Assembly: GCA_002162955.1 (NCBI GenBank) | Contig: MABD01000005.1 | Location: forward strand, 29,949 to 71,126 | Origin: Gammaproteobacteria bacterium 45_16_T64 | Lineage (GTDB): Bacteria > Pseudomonadota > Gammaproteobacteria > Pseudomonadales > Ketobacteraceae | Direction of reading: 5' to 3' | DNA length: 41,178 nt | In this document: positions 8,662 to 16,853 of the stretch, piece by piece | Layout: every line of letters begins with the position of its first letter | Position numbering within the stretch: position 1 is the first letter of the stretch | Position numbers and translations under genes: made by a program | Notes under the pieces: model-generated | What the model was told of the DNA's origin: nothing | The model's database searches: none | The model's input: the letters and a program-made list of their open reading frames with translations, nothing else

Positions 8662-9563
8662 TAGTAGACGATTCAGAAAGCGAGCGAGCACTTATACGTT
8701 ATACATTGGAAAATTTGAATCACAACATAATTGAAGTTTCCAATGGTCAAGACGCATTGAAAATAATTGCAAAGAGCAAAGGAAGCATCGACCTTATCCT
8801 TCTTGATGTTCTAATGCCGATTCAGGATGGTTATAAAATCGCAACTAAAATCCGATGTCACGAAGAAAAATGCAACGATGAATGGTGCCCCATTATCTTT
8901 CTTAGCGGAAAAAACAATCCCGCTGATATTGCCCGAGGCATTTATTCCGGCGGTGATGATTATCTCGTCAAACCCGTCAATTCTGTCATTCTGAAAGCTA
9001 AGATTATCGCGATGCAACGTATCGCCATGATGAGGAGAAGACTGATTGAAACCAGAGAACAACTTAGAATCCTTGCGCATACCGATGAACTTACAAGAAT
9101 TCCAAACCGAAGAAAAATAAATGAAATCATCGACTCTGAGATTGCAAGATCCAATCGAAACCTAATTCCATTCACCGTCGCGATTCTTGATCTTGACCAT
9201 TTCAAAAACATCAACGATACCTATGGACATAAAGCAGGAGACCTTGTTCTTCAATCTATTTGCCTTGTTCTTAAAAAAACGCTACGCGCAGAAGACAGCA
9301 TAGGAAGAATAGGAGGTGAAGAGTTTTGTATCTGCTTACCAAGTTCCTGTAACGAACCACTCAAAGATCCGTTTGAACGCTTTCGTCAAGCCATTGAAAA
9401 TTCTCATGTCCTATTTGACGGTAAGAGGCTATCTATAACGGCAAGCTTTGGCATCACCTTATTTCAACCAAAGAATGACACTCCCGCGAGCGTCCTAGAG
9501 CGCGCAGATAAGGCCCTTTACATTGCTAAGAACCAAGGAAGAAATCGAGTTGAAATATTGTAA
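8601..9563 (+). CDS. Response-regulator diguanylate cyclase (REC-GGDEF)
   Basis: This 320-residue protein should make c-di-GMP from GTP when its receiver is phosphorylated. The REC domain spans about residues 17-140, with acidic pair D23/D24, phospho-acceptor D69 in LLDVLMP, a Ser at the switch position in IFLSGK, and Lys in YLVKP. The GGDEF domain follows a short helix and has DLDHFKNINDTYGH and an intact GGEEF catalytic loop. RAED five residues before the loop is an RxxD inhibitory site, so product feedback is likely. The start is fixed by a strong AGAGGAG just upstream, although the gene begins 61 bp inside the Wzy gene. Placement at the end of the Wzx/Wzy operon suggests that locus expression raises c-di-GMP. 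Confidence 0.92.
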   Translation: MQYAQHPASEYECVSPLSILIVDDSESERALIRYTLENLNHNIIEVSNGQDALKIIAKSKGSIDLILLDVLMPIQDGYKIATKIRCHEEKCNDEWCPIIFLSGKNNPADIARGIYSGGDDYLVKPVNSVILKAKIIAMQRIAMMRRRLIETREQLRILAHTDELTRIPNRRKINEIIDSEIARSNRNLIPFTVAILDLDHFKNINDTYGHKAGDLVLQSICLVLKKTLRAEDSIGRIGGEEFCICLPSSCNEPLKDPFERFRQAIENSHVLFDGKRLSITASFGITLFQPKNDTPASVLERADKALYIAKNQGRNRVEIL

Positions 9564-9580
9564 TCAACGTGCAGATATAT

Positions 9581-9593
9581 ATGCATATTGCGA
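9581..9593 (+). promoter_or_regulatory. Enhancer box for the promoter at 9675
   Basis: ATGCATATTGCGA reads on the other strand as TTCGCA-ATA-TGCAT with its neighbouring base, a close match to the shared box. Its centre lies about 90 bp upstream of the -24 element. Confidence 0.5.
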
Positions 9594-9674
9594 ATAGACC
9601 AACCCATAATTTAAGCCTCAACTAGCAATAAACCATAACCATTTGATTTCATACCATTTTATCTATTAGTCGTT

Positions 9675-9691
9675 CTGGTCTAAAAACTGCA
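9675..9691 (+). promoter_or_regulatory. Sigma-54 promoter of the acyltransferase unit
   Basis: CTGGTCTAAAAACTGCA keeps GG-N10-GC and a CTGCA -12 box; the T after GG is a departure from consensus. The predicted start near 9702 gives a leader of about 26 nt. Confidence 0.65.
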
Positions 9692-9727
9692 ATACAGGTT
9701 ATACAACCAATAAACCGTGGGAAAATC

Positions 9728-10471
9728 ATGAATACGCTAACACTCAATGGAACGAAACAATGGATCAAAACCAGCAATCATCCGATAGCCAAATTTCTAT
9801 TCGTAACAATAAAATCTCTACTCAATTTCGACATACCACTGCCAAAATTTTTTCTGAAGTTACTCTACCACTGCCACTGTTTCTTTCGAACATTATTCGC
9901 GTCACTTGCACGCGTATTCATATGGACACCATTACTGAAGGGTAGGCTTGATGGTGTTGGTAAAAGGCTCTATCTCTACGGTGGACTCCCCTTTATAAGT
10001 GGCGCAACCCAAATACATATCGGCAATGACTGTAGGATTTCTGGGCACACAACTATTAGTGGACGCGTCGTTTCTGATCCAGCCCCGGTTCTGATGGTTG
10101 GAGATAACGTTGATATTGGTTGGCTAACCACAATTGCGGTCGGCAGTAGAATCGAAATCGGCAATAACGTGAGAATTGCCGGCAGGGCATTTTTCGCCGG
10201 TTACCCAGGCCATCCCATTGATCCTATCGACCGCGCAAAAGGGCTACCCGACACCGATAACCAAGTGGGCGATATAATCCTTGAAGATGATGTTTGGCTG
10301 GCAACTGGCGTCTCTGTAATGGCAGGTGTACATATTGGTCATGGCACAATAGTAGCTGCAGACAGCGTCGTGACACATGACCTCCCATCCATGGTATTGG
10401 CCGCAGGGTCTCCCGCAAAAGTAATACGCTCGCTTTCCCCCTCCAGTAAAAAATTCAAGGACGACCTATGA
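9728..10471 (+). CDS. Left-handed beta-helix (hexapeptide) acyltransferase
   Basis: The protein has 247 residues. From about residue 95 it is built of hexapeptide repeats, such as IHIGNDCRISGHTTISG, VMVGDNVDIGW, IEIGNNVRIAG and VWLATGVSVMAGVHIGHGTIVAADSVV, and it ends in the typical AGSPAKVIR. These enzymes transfer acetyl or similar groups from a CoA donor to sugars, here probably to the exopolysaccharide repeat in the cytoplasm. The first 90 residues are hydrophobic and basic and may bind the membrane. It is first in a sigma-54 unit and corresponds in type to SypM. It overlaps the next gene by ATGA. Its acceptor is unknown. Confidence 0.88.
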   Translation: MNTLTLNGTKQWIKTSNHPIAKFLFVTIKSLLNFDIPLPKFFLKLLYHCHCFFRTLFASLARVFIWTPLLKGRLDGVGKRLYLYGGLPFISGATQIHIGNDCRISGHTTISGRVVSDPAPVLMVGDNVDIGWLTTIAVGSRIEIGNNVRIAGRAFFAGYPGHPIDPIDRAKGLPDTDNQVGDIILEDDVWLATGVSVMAGVHIGHGTIVAADSVVTHDLPSMVLAAGSPAKVIRSLSPSSKKFKDDL

Positions 10472-12066
10472 GAGTTTTGACGGTTATATTACTCGTGACA
10501 ATGTGTTCCATACTCTTTGTCGTGCCAGCTATTTCTAGTAATAACATAGAAATCAACAGTGTAAATATATACTTCAACACACTGAATATTATGATAGTTC
10601 TGTCTGCGCTTTTACTAACAGGCTGGACCGGTAAGCTGGCAAAGGCAATGCTACTGGCCTCTGCTTGTGTCTGCATTTTGTCGATACTAATTACAGGCGG
10701 CATGTTGAGTAGCGGCGCATTCCATTCTATATTAGCGACCAATATCGATGAAATTTACGGTTACTTCATGTTGATAGATTGGCTGCCAGTAATCGTATTT
10801 TCACTTATCTTCCTGTGCGCTTCCATTCTCATTTTCAGATGTCAATTATACTTGCCTAAACCGGTAAGAGTGATGGTGTTCGGATTAACCGTCGCTTTGC
10901 TATTCGGTTACCCTGGATTTAGATTCTCAGTAGATACCGCGTACTCAAAAGACGTTAGGGAAGATCCATTCTCTGCTCTCTATATATTCCCAGACATGCC
11001 TTCCTACAACCTGTACTTAGTCGCAAGCTTAGCGATGCACGAACGCAGTTTAAGTACCAGCCCCTATGGTACAAGTCTACCTGACCATGTTCACACGCTG
11101 CCTGTTGCCGAAGATAATAGTGGCGACCTTATACTTATTCTAGGTGAGTCCTCCCGCAGGCACTCTTATTCCATTTATGGGGAACCCATAAACACAACTC
11201 CCAACCTTAAGAAACGAGCGCTACATTCACCTAATTTCACAAAGATTGAGGACGTATTCTCTCCTGCACCAAATACCCGAGAATCGGTTGCCCGCTCCCT
11301 TTCATTCGCAACCAGCGATACCTACCTTCATGAGGGATTGCCATTCAAAACATTACTTGGCGCATTATCAGAAGCCGATTACCATACCGTGTGGATAACC
11401 ACTCAAGACCTGTACACCCGCTGGGACACTTTCAGCGCCAAAGTAGCCAACAGTGCAGATGAAGTTATCCATAAGAATCCTAATAACGGTCCCTGGACTG
11501 ACGAGATAGCCGCTAGCTACGCAGTTGAAGAGCTACGCAAGCCACGGAAATCATTTGTCATTCTGCACCTCTGGGGAGAACACAGCGACTATGGTATCAG
11601 AAATGGCCAACCTATCCCTGATACCAGTATCCAGGCTATTAAGGAGCATGACGATGCAAAAGAACGCTCTAAAGAAGAAATTGAATATCTCGCCTCCATT
11701 CATCATACCGATGAGATTATCGAATCCATATTCTCACATATAGACACCTCGGAAAGATCTGACCTCGCCATCTATTTCCCTGATCATGGCGAAGTTATTG
11801 GCAAAGGACACGGATTAGTGCCCATTGATATTGATTCTGAATTGTCGATCCCGATGGTTGCGCAAGGGAAACAAAGCCGAGAACTTATTGCAGAAATTGA
11901 TCGCTTTAGAGACTCCGAATATGGGATTTTCAATACATCCTACTTTCCTGAAGTCATGATCAATCTTCTCGGTGGAGAGGCGTCACCACCACTGGATAGT
12001 TTAACTCTGTCATTCTATTCGATTCAAGGTCACCCTTCACACGTGGGTAATCAATACTATGAATAA
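10468..12066 (+). CDS. Membrane phosphoethanolamine-transferase-like (sulfatase-fold) enzyme
   Basis: This 532-residue protein has an EptA/CptA-like plan: about five N-terminal membrane helices, then a periplasmic alkaline-phosphatase-fold domain. Signature parts are ILGESSRRHSYSIYGEP followed by NTTPNL near residues 222-245 (metal-binding Glu), a candidate nucleophilic Thr near residue 269 in PNTRESVARSL, and FPDHGE near residue 437 (metal-binding Asp-His). Family members move phosphoethanolamine or phosphoglycerol from phospholipids to periplasmic glycans or lipid A. Within this operon the likely acceptor is the exopolysaccharide, but lipid A is possible. It overlaps both neighbours (ATGA before, 8 bp after). 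The helical part is shorter than or divergent from classical EptA, so the donor group is uncertain. Confidence 0.8.
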   Translation: MRVLTVILLVTMCSILFVVPAISSNNIEINSVNIYFNTLNIMIVLSALLLTGWTGKLAKAMLLASACVCILSILITGGMLSSGAFHSILATNIDEIYGYFMLIDWLPVIVFSLIFLCASILIFRCQLYLPKPVRVMVFGLTVALLFGYPGFRFSVDTAYSKDVREDPFSALYIFPDMPSYNLYLVASLAMHERSLSTSPYGTSLPDHVHTLPVAEDNSGDLILILGESSRRHSYSIYGEPINTTPNLKKRALHSPNFTKIEDVFSPAPNTRESVARSLSFATSDTYLHEGLPFKTLLGALSEADYHTVWITTQDLYTRWDTFSAKVANSADEVIHKNPNNGPWTDEIAASYAVEELRKPRKSFVILHLWGEHSDYGIRNGQPIPDTSIQAIKEHDDAKERSKEEIEYLASIHHTDEIIESIFSHIDTSERSDLAIYFPDHGEVIGKGHGLVPIDIDSELSIPMVAQGKQSRELIAEIDRFRDSEYGIFNTSYFPEVMINLLGGEASPPLDSLTLSFYSIQGHPSHVGNQYYE

Positions 12067-12973
12067 CACCATTAAATATTCAATTCTCGCAAGTGTACTA
12101 TCTCTACTTGCCACTGTTATTGTAACGGTTATCGCGTTACATCATATCAATAAACTCAGGCCCATTAAGGTGTTTGTTGAATACTATACGTGCCGTATTG
12201 TAGATTATGTACAGCCTTCCGAAGACAAGTGTAAAACACTACCTACCGTATCGATTAATCTGCCCCAAAAGGTTAATGCGCAACAACTGGGTGCGCCTGA
12301 TCCTCAGGCGTTACAGGTATTTTTTAAATCAAATAGCATGGAAAAGCATATTTATGCACATCGCACTAACTCACCAGAGCGAGTGCTGCTCTATCGAAAG
12401 TATTATTCTGCTTTTGAGTTCGATGCCATTTGGGATGGCCAATCAGGCTCTATTGATATATTCCACTGGCCAGAGAGAGAATCGATGGACTTTCACCTAT
12501 CAGACTTCCTCACTTTAGCACCCGACAAAAGCCGTTACTGGATGGACCTAAAAAATCTAGACATGAATAATGTCAGGGAATTTTCCAACTACATGAATTT
12601 ACTCGTGAATAAGAATAACCAGTTATCAAAAGACAATATCATTATTGAATCCAAAAATGTTCAGGCGGTATCTTTTCTCGAAAATCAGGGGTTTAGAACG
12701 TCTTACTATTTGCCCACTAACGTAGACAAGGATAATTGTGATAACAATCGCATGTTAACGGATAGGATCATTGGGAACATCCAGGACTACCCTACCCGTT
12801 ATATTTCATTTCCCTACGCACAACAAAATTATGTCGATAACTGTTTACTTCCTATAACAGGCGAAATCGCGCAAATATCATGGGGGGGCTTACCATTTGC
12901 GATTCCCGAAGGGGCGTCACAACGCTATCACGCTTACATCGTAGATCATTCACTTGAATATAGTGAGCTGTAG
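12059..12973 (+). CDS. Membrane-anchored protein resembling GDPD-type phosphodiesterases
   Basis: This 304-residue protein has one N-terminal signal anchor (residues about 8-28) and a periplasmic body. The body starts with IYAHRTNSPERVLLYRKYY, then FEFDAIWD, then IFHWPE, LSDFL and YWMDLKNL. This order of His-Arg, acidic E-x-D and Asp-Leu-Lys motifs recalls the TIM-barrel glycerophosphodiester phosphodiesterase/menorin group, but the match is distant and by eye only. It overlaps the sulfatase-fold transferase gene by 8 bp, so the two are translationally coupled and may add and remove a phospho-substituent on the same polymer. Conserved cysteines (for example in YTCRIVDY and DKCKTL) suggest disulfides. 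Function is a hypothesis. Confidence 0.55.
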   Translation: MNNTIKYSILASVLSLLATVIVTVIALHHINKLRPIKVFVEYYTCRIVDYVQPSEDKCKTLPTVSINLPQKVNAQQLGAPDPQALQVFFKSNSMEKHIYAHRTNSPERVLLYRKYYSAFEFDAIWDGQSGSIDIFHWPERESMDFHLSDFLTLAPDKSRYWMDLKNLDMNNVREFSNYMNLLVNKNNQLSKDNIIIESKNVQAVSFLENQGFRTSYYLPTNVDKDNCDNNRMLTDRIIGNIQDYPTRYISFPYAQQNYVDNCLLPITGEIAQISWGGLPFAIPEGASQRYHAYIVDHSLEYSEL

Positions 12974-13007
12974 ACAATTTTTGTGATCACACCTTCGTTA
13001 CTTAGTT

Positions 13008-13026
13008 GGCCTATCTTTCATAGGCC
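13008..13026 (+). terminator. Short hairpin after the GDPD-like gene, weak terminator
   Basis: GGCCTAT-CTTTC-ATAGGCC is a perfect 7-bp stem with a 5-nt loop followed by only TTT. It ends one base before the enhancer box at 13028, so termination here would insulate the next sigma-54 unit. Confidence 0.4.
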
Positions 13027-13027
13027 T

Positions 13028-13040
13028 TTGCAATCCGCGA
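13028..13040 (+). promoter_or_regulatory. Enhancer box for the promoter at 13125
   Basis: TTGCAATCCGCGA fits the inverted-repeat frame TTGC-N5-GCRA. On the opposite strand, with flanking bases, it reads TTCGCG-GAT-TGCAA. It is centred about 93 bp before the -24 element. Confidence 0.5.
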
Positions 13041-13124
13041 AGTCAAATGCAAAAAAGTCATACCCACCCCCTTCCCTCCACCTCAAAAAACCTATAACTC
13101 ATTGTTTTAATTGTAGATTATAAA

Positions 13125-13141
13125 CTGGCCCGATCCCTGCA
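13125..13141 (+). promoter_or_regulatory. Sigma-54 promoter of the Wzz/SypQR unit
   Basis: CTGGCCCGATCCCTGCA has GG-N10-GC spacing and shares the preceding TAAA with the promoter at 3335. The predicted start near 13152 leaves a leader of about 25 nt. Confidence 0.72.
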
Positions 13142-13144
13142 AAG

Positions 13145-13170
13145 GTTCCTTTATATTCACTTGAAGGAAC
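13145..13170 (+). repeat. Inverted repeat covering the ribosome binding site of the next gene
   Basis: GTTCCTT (13145-13151) and AAGGAAC (13164-13170) are exact reverse complements around a 12-nt loop. The right arm contains the AAGGA Shine-Dalgarno of the gene at 13177. The left arm overlaps the predicted transcription start, so whether the hairpin exists in the mRNA depends on the exact start base. Confidence 0.45.
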
Positions 13171-13176
13171 TCCACA

Positions 13177-14310
13177 ATGAGCACAACAACAACTAGGGAT
13201 CTCATCGTATTCGGTGAAGATTGGGGCGCACTACCTAGCAGCACTCAACATCTGATACAACACTTAAGAAAAGATAGAAAAGTGCTGTGGGTTAATTCCA
13301 TCGGTCTTCGACAACCGTCACTGAATATCAAAGACATCCGACGGGTTGTAAGCAAACTCTTTGCAAAATCTCAACCGGTACCACCAGCGCCGCAGCTAGG
13401 AAGCAATCACTTCCAGATCCTTCACCCAAAAACACTACCGGCCCCAAGAAGCATATTCGCGCGCTGGATTTCTCGCCTTCTCTTGTTGGCCCAGCTTAAA
13501 CCGGTAATATCTAACATGGGATTAAAATCTCCCGTTTTATGGACGTCTCTACCTACTGCTGTAGATCTTTCCGGTTACTTAGATGAACACGCACTTGTGT
13601 ACTATTGCGGGGATGACTTCGGCTCACTGGCTGGGGTCGATCACGAAACGGTTTCCTCTCGAGAAGAAGAACTCATCTCCAAAGCGGACCTCATCTTTTC
13701 CGTAAGTCAGAAGCTTAACGCTCGATTCCCAAAAACTACGTCTCACTTGCTACCCCATGGAGTGGACTACCCGTTGTTTTCTACACCTACGAGTAGAGCG
13801 CCCGACTTCCCCGACAATGGAAAACCAACAGCAGGATTCTACGGTAGCATTTCAGATTGGATGGATATTCCGCTACTTGAAAAAACAATAAAGCAACTAC
13901 CTGATTGGAATTTCGTATTTATAGGGAAGTCGAATATTGATGTCGGTTGTCTTGAAGAATTAGACAATACCTTTTTCCTCGGCGAGAAGAAACACGCAGA
14001 CCTCCCCTCTTATAGCCAGCATTGGACTGCATCACTATTACCTTTCAAACGCAATCAGCAAATCGACTCGTGCAATCCATTAAAATTACGGGAGTACTTA
14101 GCAGTAGGAAAACCCATTATTAGCACAGCGTTCCCTTCCGCAAGCGAGTATCAAGCGTATATCCATATTATCGACAATGCCAGCTCGATGGTTGAAGCGC
14201 TTAAAGATTCCGTTACAGACCGAGATTGCTATTTTAGAAAGCAATCTGTTTCCAATCAGACATGGGAAATGCGAGCATCCAGTGTTTCAAGATGGTTAAA
14301 CGCATTATGA
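13177..14310 (+). CDS. Glycosyltransferase, SypN-like position
   Basis: This 377-residue GT-B type enzyme resembles the GT1/GT4-like glycosyltransferases of exopolysaccharide clusters. It begins DLIVFGEDWGALPSSTQHLIQHL. The central VYYCGDDFGSLAGVDHETVSSREEELISKADLIFSVS is characteristic of this subgroup, as are LLPHGVDYPLFS and NPLKLREYLAVGKPIIS near the C-terminus. AAGGA lies eight bases before the start. It heads the sigma-54 unit that continues with Wzz, GT4 and the SypQR fusion, the same order as sypN-O-P-Q-R. Its stop is in ATGA overlap with the Wzz gene. Confidence 0.85.
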   Translation: MSTTTTRDLIVFGEDWGALPSSTQHLIQHLRKDRKVLWVNSIGLRQPSLNIKDIRRVVSKLFAKSQPVPPAPQLGSNHFQILHPKTLPAPRSIFARWISRLLLLAQLKPVISNMGLKSPVLWTSLPTAVDLSGYLDEHALVYYCGDDFGSLAGVDHETVSSREEELISKADLIFSVSQKLNARFPKTTSHLLPHGVDYPLFSTPTSRAPDFPDNGKPTAGFYGSISDWMDIPLLEKTIKQLPDWNFVFIGKSNIDVGCLEELDNTFFLGEKKHADLPSYSQHWTASLLPFKRNQQIDSCNPLKLREYLAVGKPIISTAFPSASEYQAYIHIIDNASSMVEALKDSVTDRDCYFRKQSVSNQTWEMRASSVSRWLNAL

Positions 14311-15749
14311 AAAGTCTTAGCTATCGTTTTCACCTTATTTTTTCCGGTATCTGGAGGCGGAGATACGTTATTGTAATTCCCATTTTCACACTACCCTTCA
14401 TGGGCCTTTTGGTGGGAATATCATCCCCTAAACAATATGCATCACATACCAGCATGCTTATTCAGGAAACGGCAAAAATGAATCCATTCCTGGAGGATTT
14501 CGCCGTTTCCTCCATGTTAAAAGAAAGAATGGAGGCACTTAACACGCTACTACATAGCCGCCATATACTCGGGGCTGTCGCTGAGGAGATGAAACTCACT
14601 AAGGATTCAAATAGCCCCGCTGAAAATGATCAAATCATTAGTAAACTATCAAACTCTTTAACCGTCGTTTTGAAGGGAAAAGATCTTATTAGAATCGACT
14701 ACAAAACCGATTCCCCTTTGAAAATGAAAGAAACCCTAGAATCTATTAGTAATCAATTTATCGAACAGCTACTAGCACCAGAACGTTCATCAATGACGGA
14801 TTCAAGTAACTTTTTGAGAGAGCACCTGGAACATCGTCGAGCGGAACTCGATGCATCAGAACAGTCTCTAGCCGATTTTAAAAACAAGAATGCCACCGAA
14901 CTTCCAGAATTACATGTTGGAAACATCGCTCGCCTTACAAAACTAAAACAACGTCTCTCTGAACGAACATCCGAATTAGCAGGAGCAAAAAAGAGTCTAG
15001 GTGGGCTTGACCAGCAGCTATCAAAAACCAACCCAGTAGTAGGAATAATAGAGGACAACATCGTCCAGATTAGGAGTTCACTTGCTCTACTTCGGGCAAG
15101 ATATACCGACGGGCATAGCAAGATCAAAGGTGCACTGCGAAACCTAAAGAGACTCGAAGAAGAAAGACAACATATATTGAGCTTGTCCGAAAAAACCATC
15201 GACACCAATAAATTGTGGGACATAGCCAGTGTAGTGTCTATCCACAACGATAAAAACCAACCCTTACTCGTATCGCAGCTCGAAAATCTACAAAGTGCAC
15301 GAGGCAAGGTTATTGGGCTACAAGAAGAAGTAAAAAGCTTATCGAGTATAATTGAAGGCCTTGAAATAAAAGCGAAATTATATGGAGAACAAGAAAAGAA
15401 TCTATCGCAATTACAGCGTGATCTTAAAGTTAAGCGAGATCTTTATGACGAGCTTTTGCATCGCTACGAAATGGCTAGGGTAACAGGGTCCCTTGGGGTA
15501 TTTGAACAAGAGAAACGTATCAAAATCATTGATCGTCCCTACACACCTGGATACCCATCAAACTTCCCATTATTCATCTTTGTTATCAGCGGAGTATTTG
15601 CTGGAGTAATACTTGGATTTGGCCTTGCGCTGCTTTTCGAGCTCACTGACACGACCTTAAGAACCCGATTTCAAATTGAAGAACTCCTCAACATACCCGT
15701 TCTCAGTAGAATCCCCCCGTTACCGGAAAAAAATGGTAGTCCCCTATGA
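14307..15749 (+). CDS. sypO: Wzz-type polysaccharide co-polymerase (chain-length determinant)
   Basis: This 480-residue inner-membrane protein sets chain length and helps export. It has a first membrane helix near residues 17-38 (YVIVIPIFTLPFMGLLVGI), a long periplasmic coiled-coil region rich in Glu, Lys and Leu, and a Pro-rich RPYTPGYPSNFP leading into the second helix (FVISGVFAGVILGFGLALLF). It carries no fused kinase; the CpsD-like partner is separate, at 22352. I chose ATG 14307 because it overlaps the previous stop as ATGA; in-frame ATGs at 14262 and 14292 lack ribosome binding sites and would lengthen the cytoplasmic tail. The next gene again overlaps by ATGA. Size is larger than classical Wzz (about 330) and typical of exopolysaccharide PCP-2 proteins. 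Confidence 0.88.
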   Translation: MKSLSYRFHLIFSGIWRRRYVIVIPIFTLPFMGLLVGISSPKQYASHTSMLIQETAKMNPFLEDFAVSSMLKERMEALNTLLHSRHILGAVAEEMKLTKDSNSPAENDQIISKLSNSLTVVLKGKDLIRIDYKTDSPLKMKETLESISNQFIEQLLAPERSSMTDSSNFLREHLEHRRAELDASEQSLADFKNKNATELPELHVGNIARLTKLKQRLSERTSELAGAKKSLGGLDQQLSKTNPVVGIIEDNIVQIRSSLALLRARYTDGHSKIKGALRNLKRLEEERQHILSLSEKTIDTNKLWDIASVVSIHNDKNQPLLVSQLENLQSARGKVIGLQEEVKSLSSIIEGLEIKAKLYGEQEKNLSQLQRDLKVKRDLYDELLHRYEMARVTGSLGVFEQEKRIKIIDRPYTPGYPSNFPLFIFVISGVFAGVILGFGLALLFELTDTTLRTRFQIEELLNIPVLSRIPPLPEKNGSPL

Positions 15750-16843
15750 AAACGATAGTTCAAGTAGTACAACACTTAAATCCAGGAGGAATAGAGACAA
15801 TGGCACTCGATTTACTCCTGCATTCCGATAAGAATGAAAAATCCTATATTATTAGCCTTGAAGGTACCCTCGATGAAGCTATCGCCAATTGGCCAGTATT
15901 GCTTCCCTTTAAAGAAAGTCTTGTTTTTCTCGATAAGAAAGAAGGCATTAGTCCACGTACTTTTCTCAAATTACTATCCATTTTCAGGAAAATACATCCC
16001 GATAGCGTTCACACCCATCATATAGGCCCACTCTTCTACGCGGGGATCGCCTCTCGTATCATGGGTATCAAAAACTTACTACACACTGAACACGACGCTT
16101 GGCATCTAGAGGATCCCAAACGAAAAAAACTCCAAAAATTTGTCGTTAACGTTGCAAACCCTATTATTATTGCTGATGCCGTCACGGTAGCAAACAATCT
16201 TAGAAAACACCTGAATAAAGACAACATTTCCGTCATTCATAACGGCATAAATACCGAACGATTTATCCCCGGTAATATGTATGAAGCAAGAAAATCCATG
16301 GGCCTATCTACCCGTTCGAAGATAGTAGGATGCGGTGGGCGACTCGAACCTATTAAAGGGCAGAGTTTTCTAGTAGAAGCCCTAAGTATTCTTCCCGACA
16401 ATATCCACCTCGCGATTGCTGGTGATGGTTCGGAACGGGGTAATCTGCAAGATCAAGTAGAAAATCTGGGTATTAAACATCGAGTACACTTTCTTGGCCG
16501 CATCGACAACATGGAGACCTTCTATCAATCTTTGGACGTATTTTGTTTGCCTTCCCTGAACGAGGGTTTTCCTCTTTCACCCCTAGAAGCCCAATCTTGT
16601 GGTATTCGTACATTGGTAACACATGTCGGTGGAGCCCATGAAACTATTTGTCCAAAAACCGGAATGTTGGTTGAAGAAGCAAATCCAGAAGCTTTGGCAC
16701 TGTCTTTGCAACACATGTTAAAACAACCAAAAAGTCTATCTCCAAGAAACTATGTGAAACAACACGGCAACGTACAATTAATGGCATCAGCCTACCGTGA
16801 ATTGAGAAACACACCCCGATCCAACAAATTCATCATTAACTAG
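15746..16843 (+). CDS. sypP: GT4-family glycosyltransferase, SypP-like position
   Basis: This 365-residue GT-B enzyme is a clear GT4 member. The acceptor domain begins IVQVVQHLNPGGIETMALDLLL with the Gly-Gly-Ile-Glu loop and contains VHTHHIGPLFYAGIASR and TEHDAWHL. The donor domain has GCGGRLEPIKGQSFLVEAL, IAGDGSERGNL, and EGFPLSPLEAQSCGIRTLVTHVGG with E-x7-E. It overlaps the Wzz stop (ATGA) and is followed after 10 bp by the GT2/phosphotransferase fusion. The symbol rests on gene order (N-O-P-QR) more than on sequence; paralogous GT4 enzymes are hard to tell apart. Confidence 0.85.
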   Translation: MKTIVQVVQHLNPGGIETMALDLLLHSDKNEKSYIISLEGTLDEAIANWPVLLPFKESLVFLDKKEGISPRTFLKLLSIFRKIHPDSVHTHHIGPLFYAGIASRIMGIKNLLHTEHDAWHLEDPKRKKLQKFVVNVANPIIIADAVTVANNLRKHLNKDNISVIHNGINTERFIPGNMYEARKSMGLSTRSKIVGCGGRLEPIKGQSFLVEALSILPDNIHLAIAGDGSERGNLQDQVENLGIKHRVHFLGRIDNMETFYQSLDVFCLPSLNEGFPLSPLEAQSCGIRTLVTHVGGAHETICPKTGMLVEEANPEALALSLQHMLKQPKSLSPRNYVKQHGNVQLMASAYRELRNTPRSNKFIIN

Positions 16844-16853
16844 CGGAGCAATC

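Noticed and set aside
14753-15307. 184-residue minus-strand frame
   Set aside because: It lies opposite the coiled-coil part of Wzz and is a Ser/Leu/Arg-rich shadow of Glu/Lys/Leu codons.
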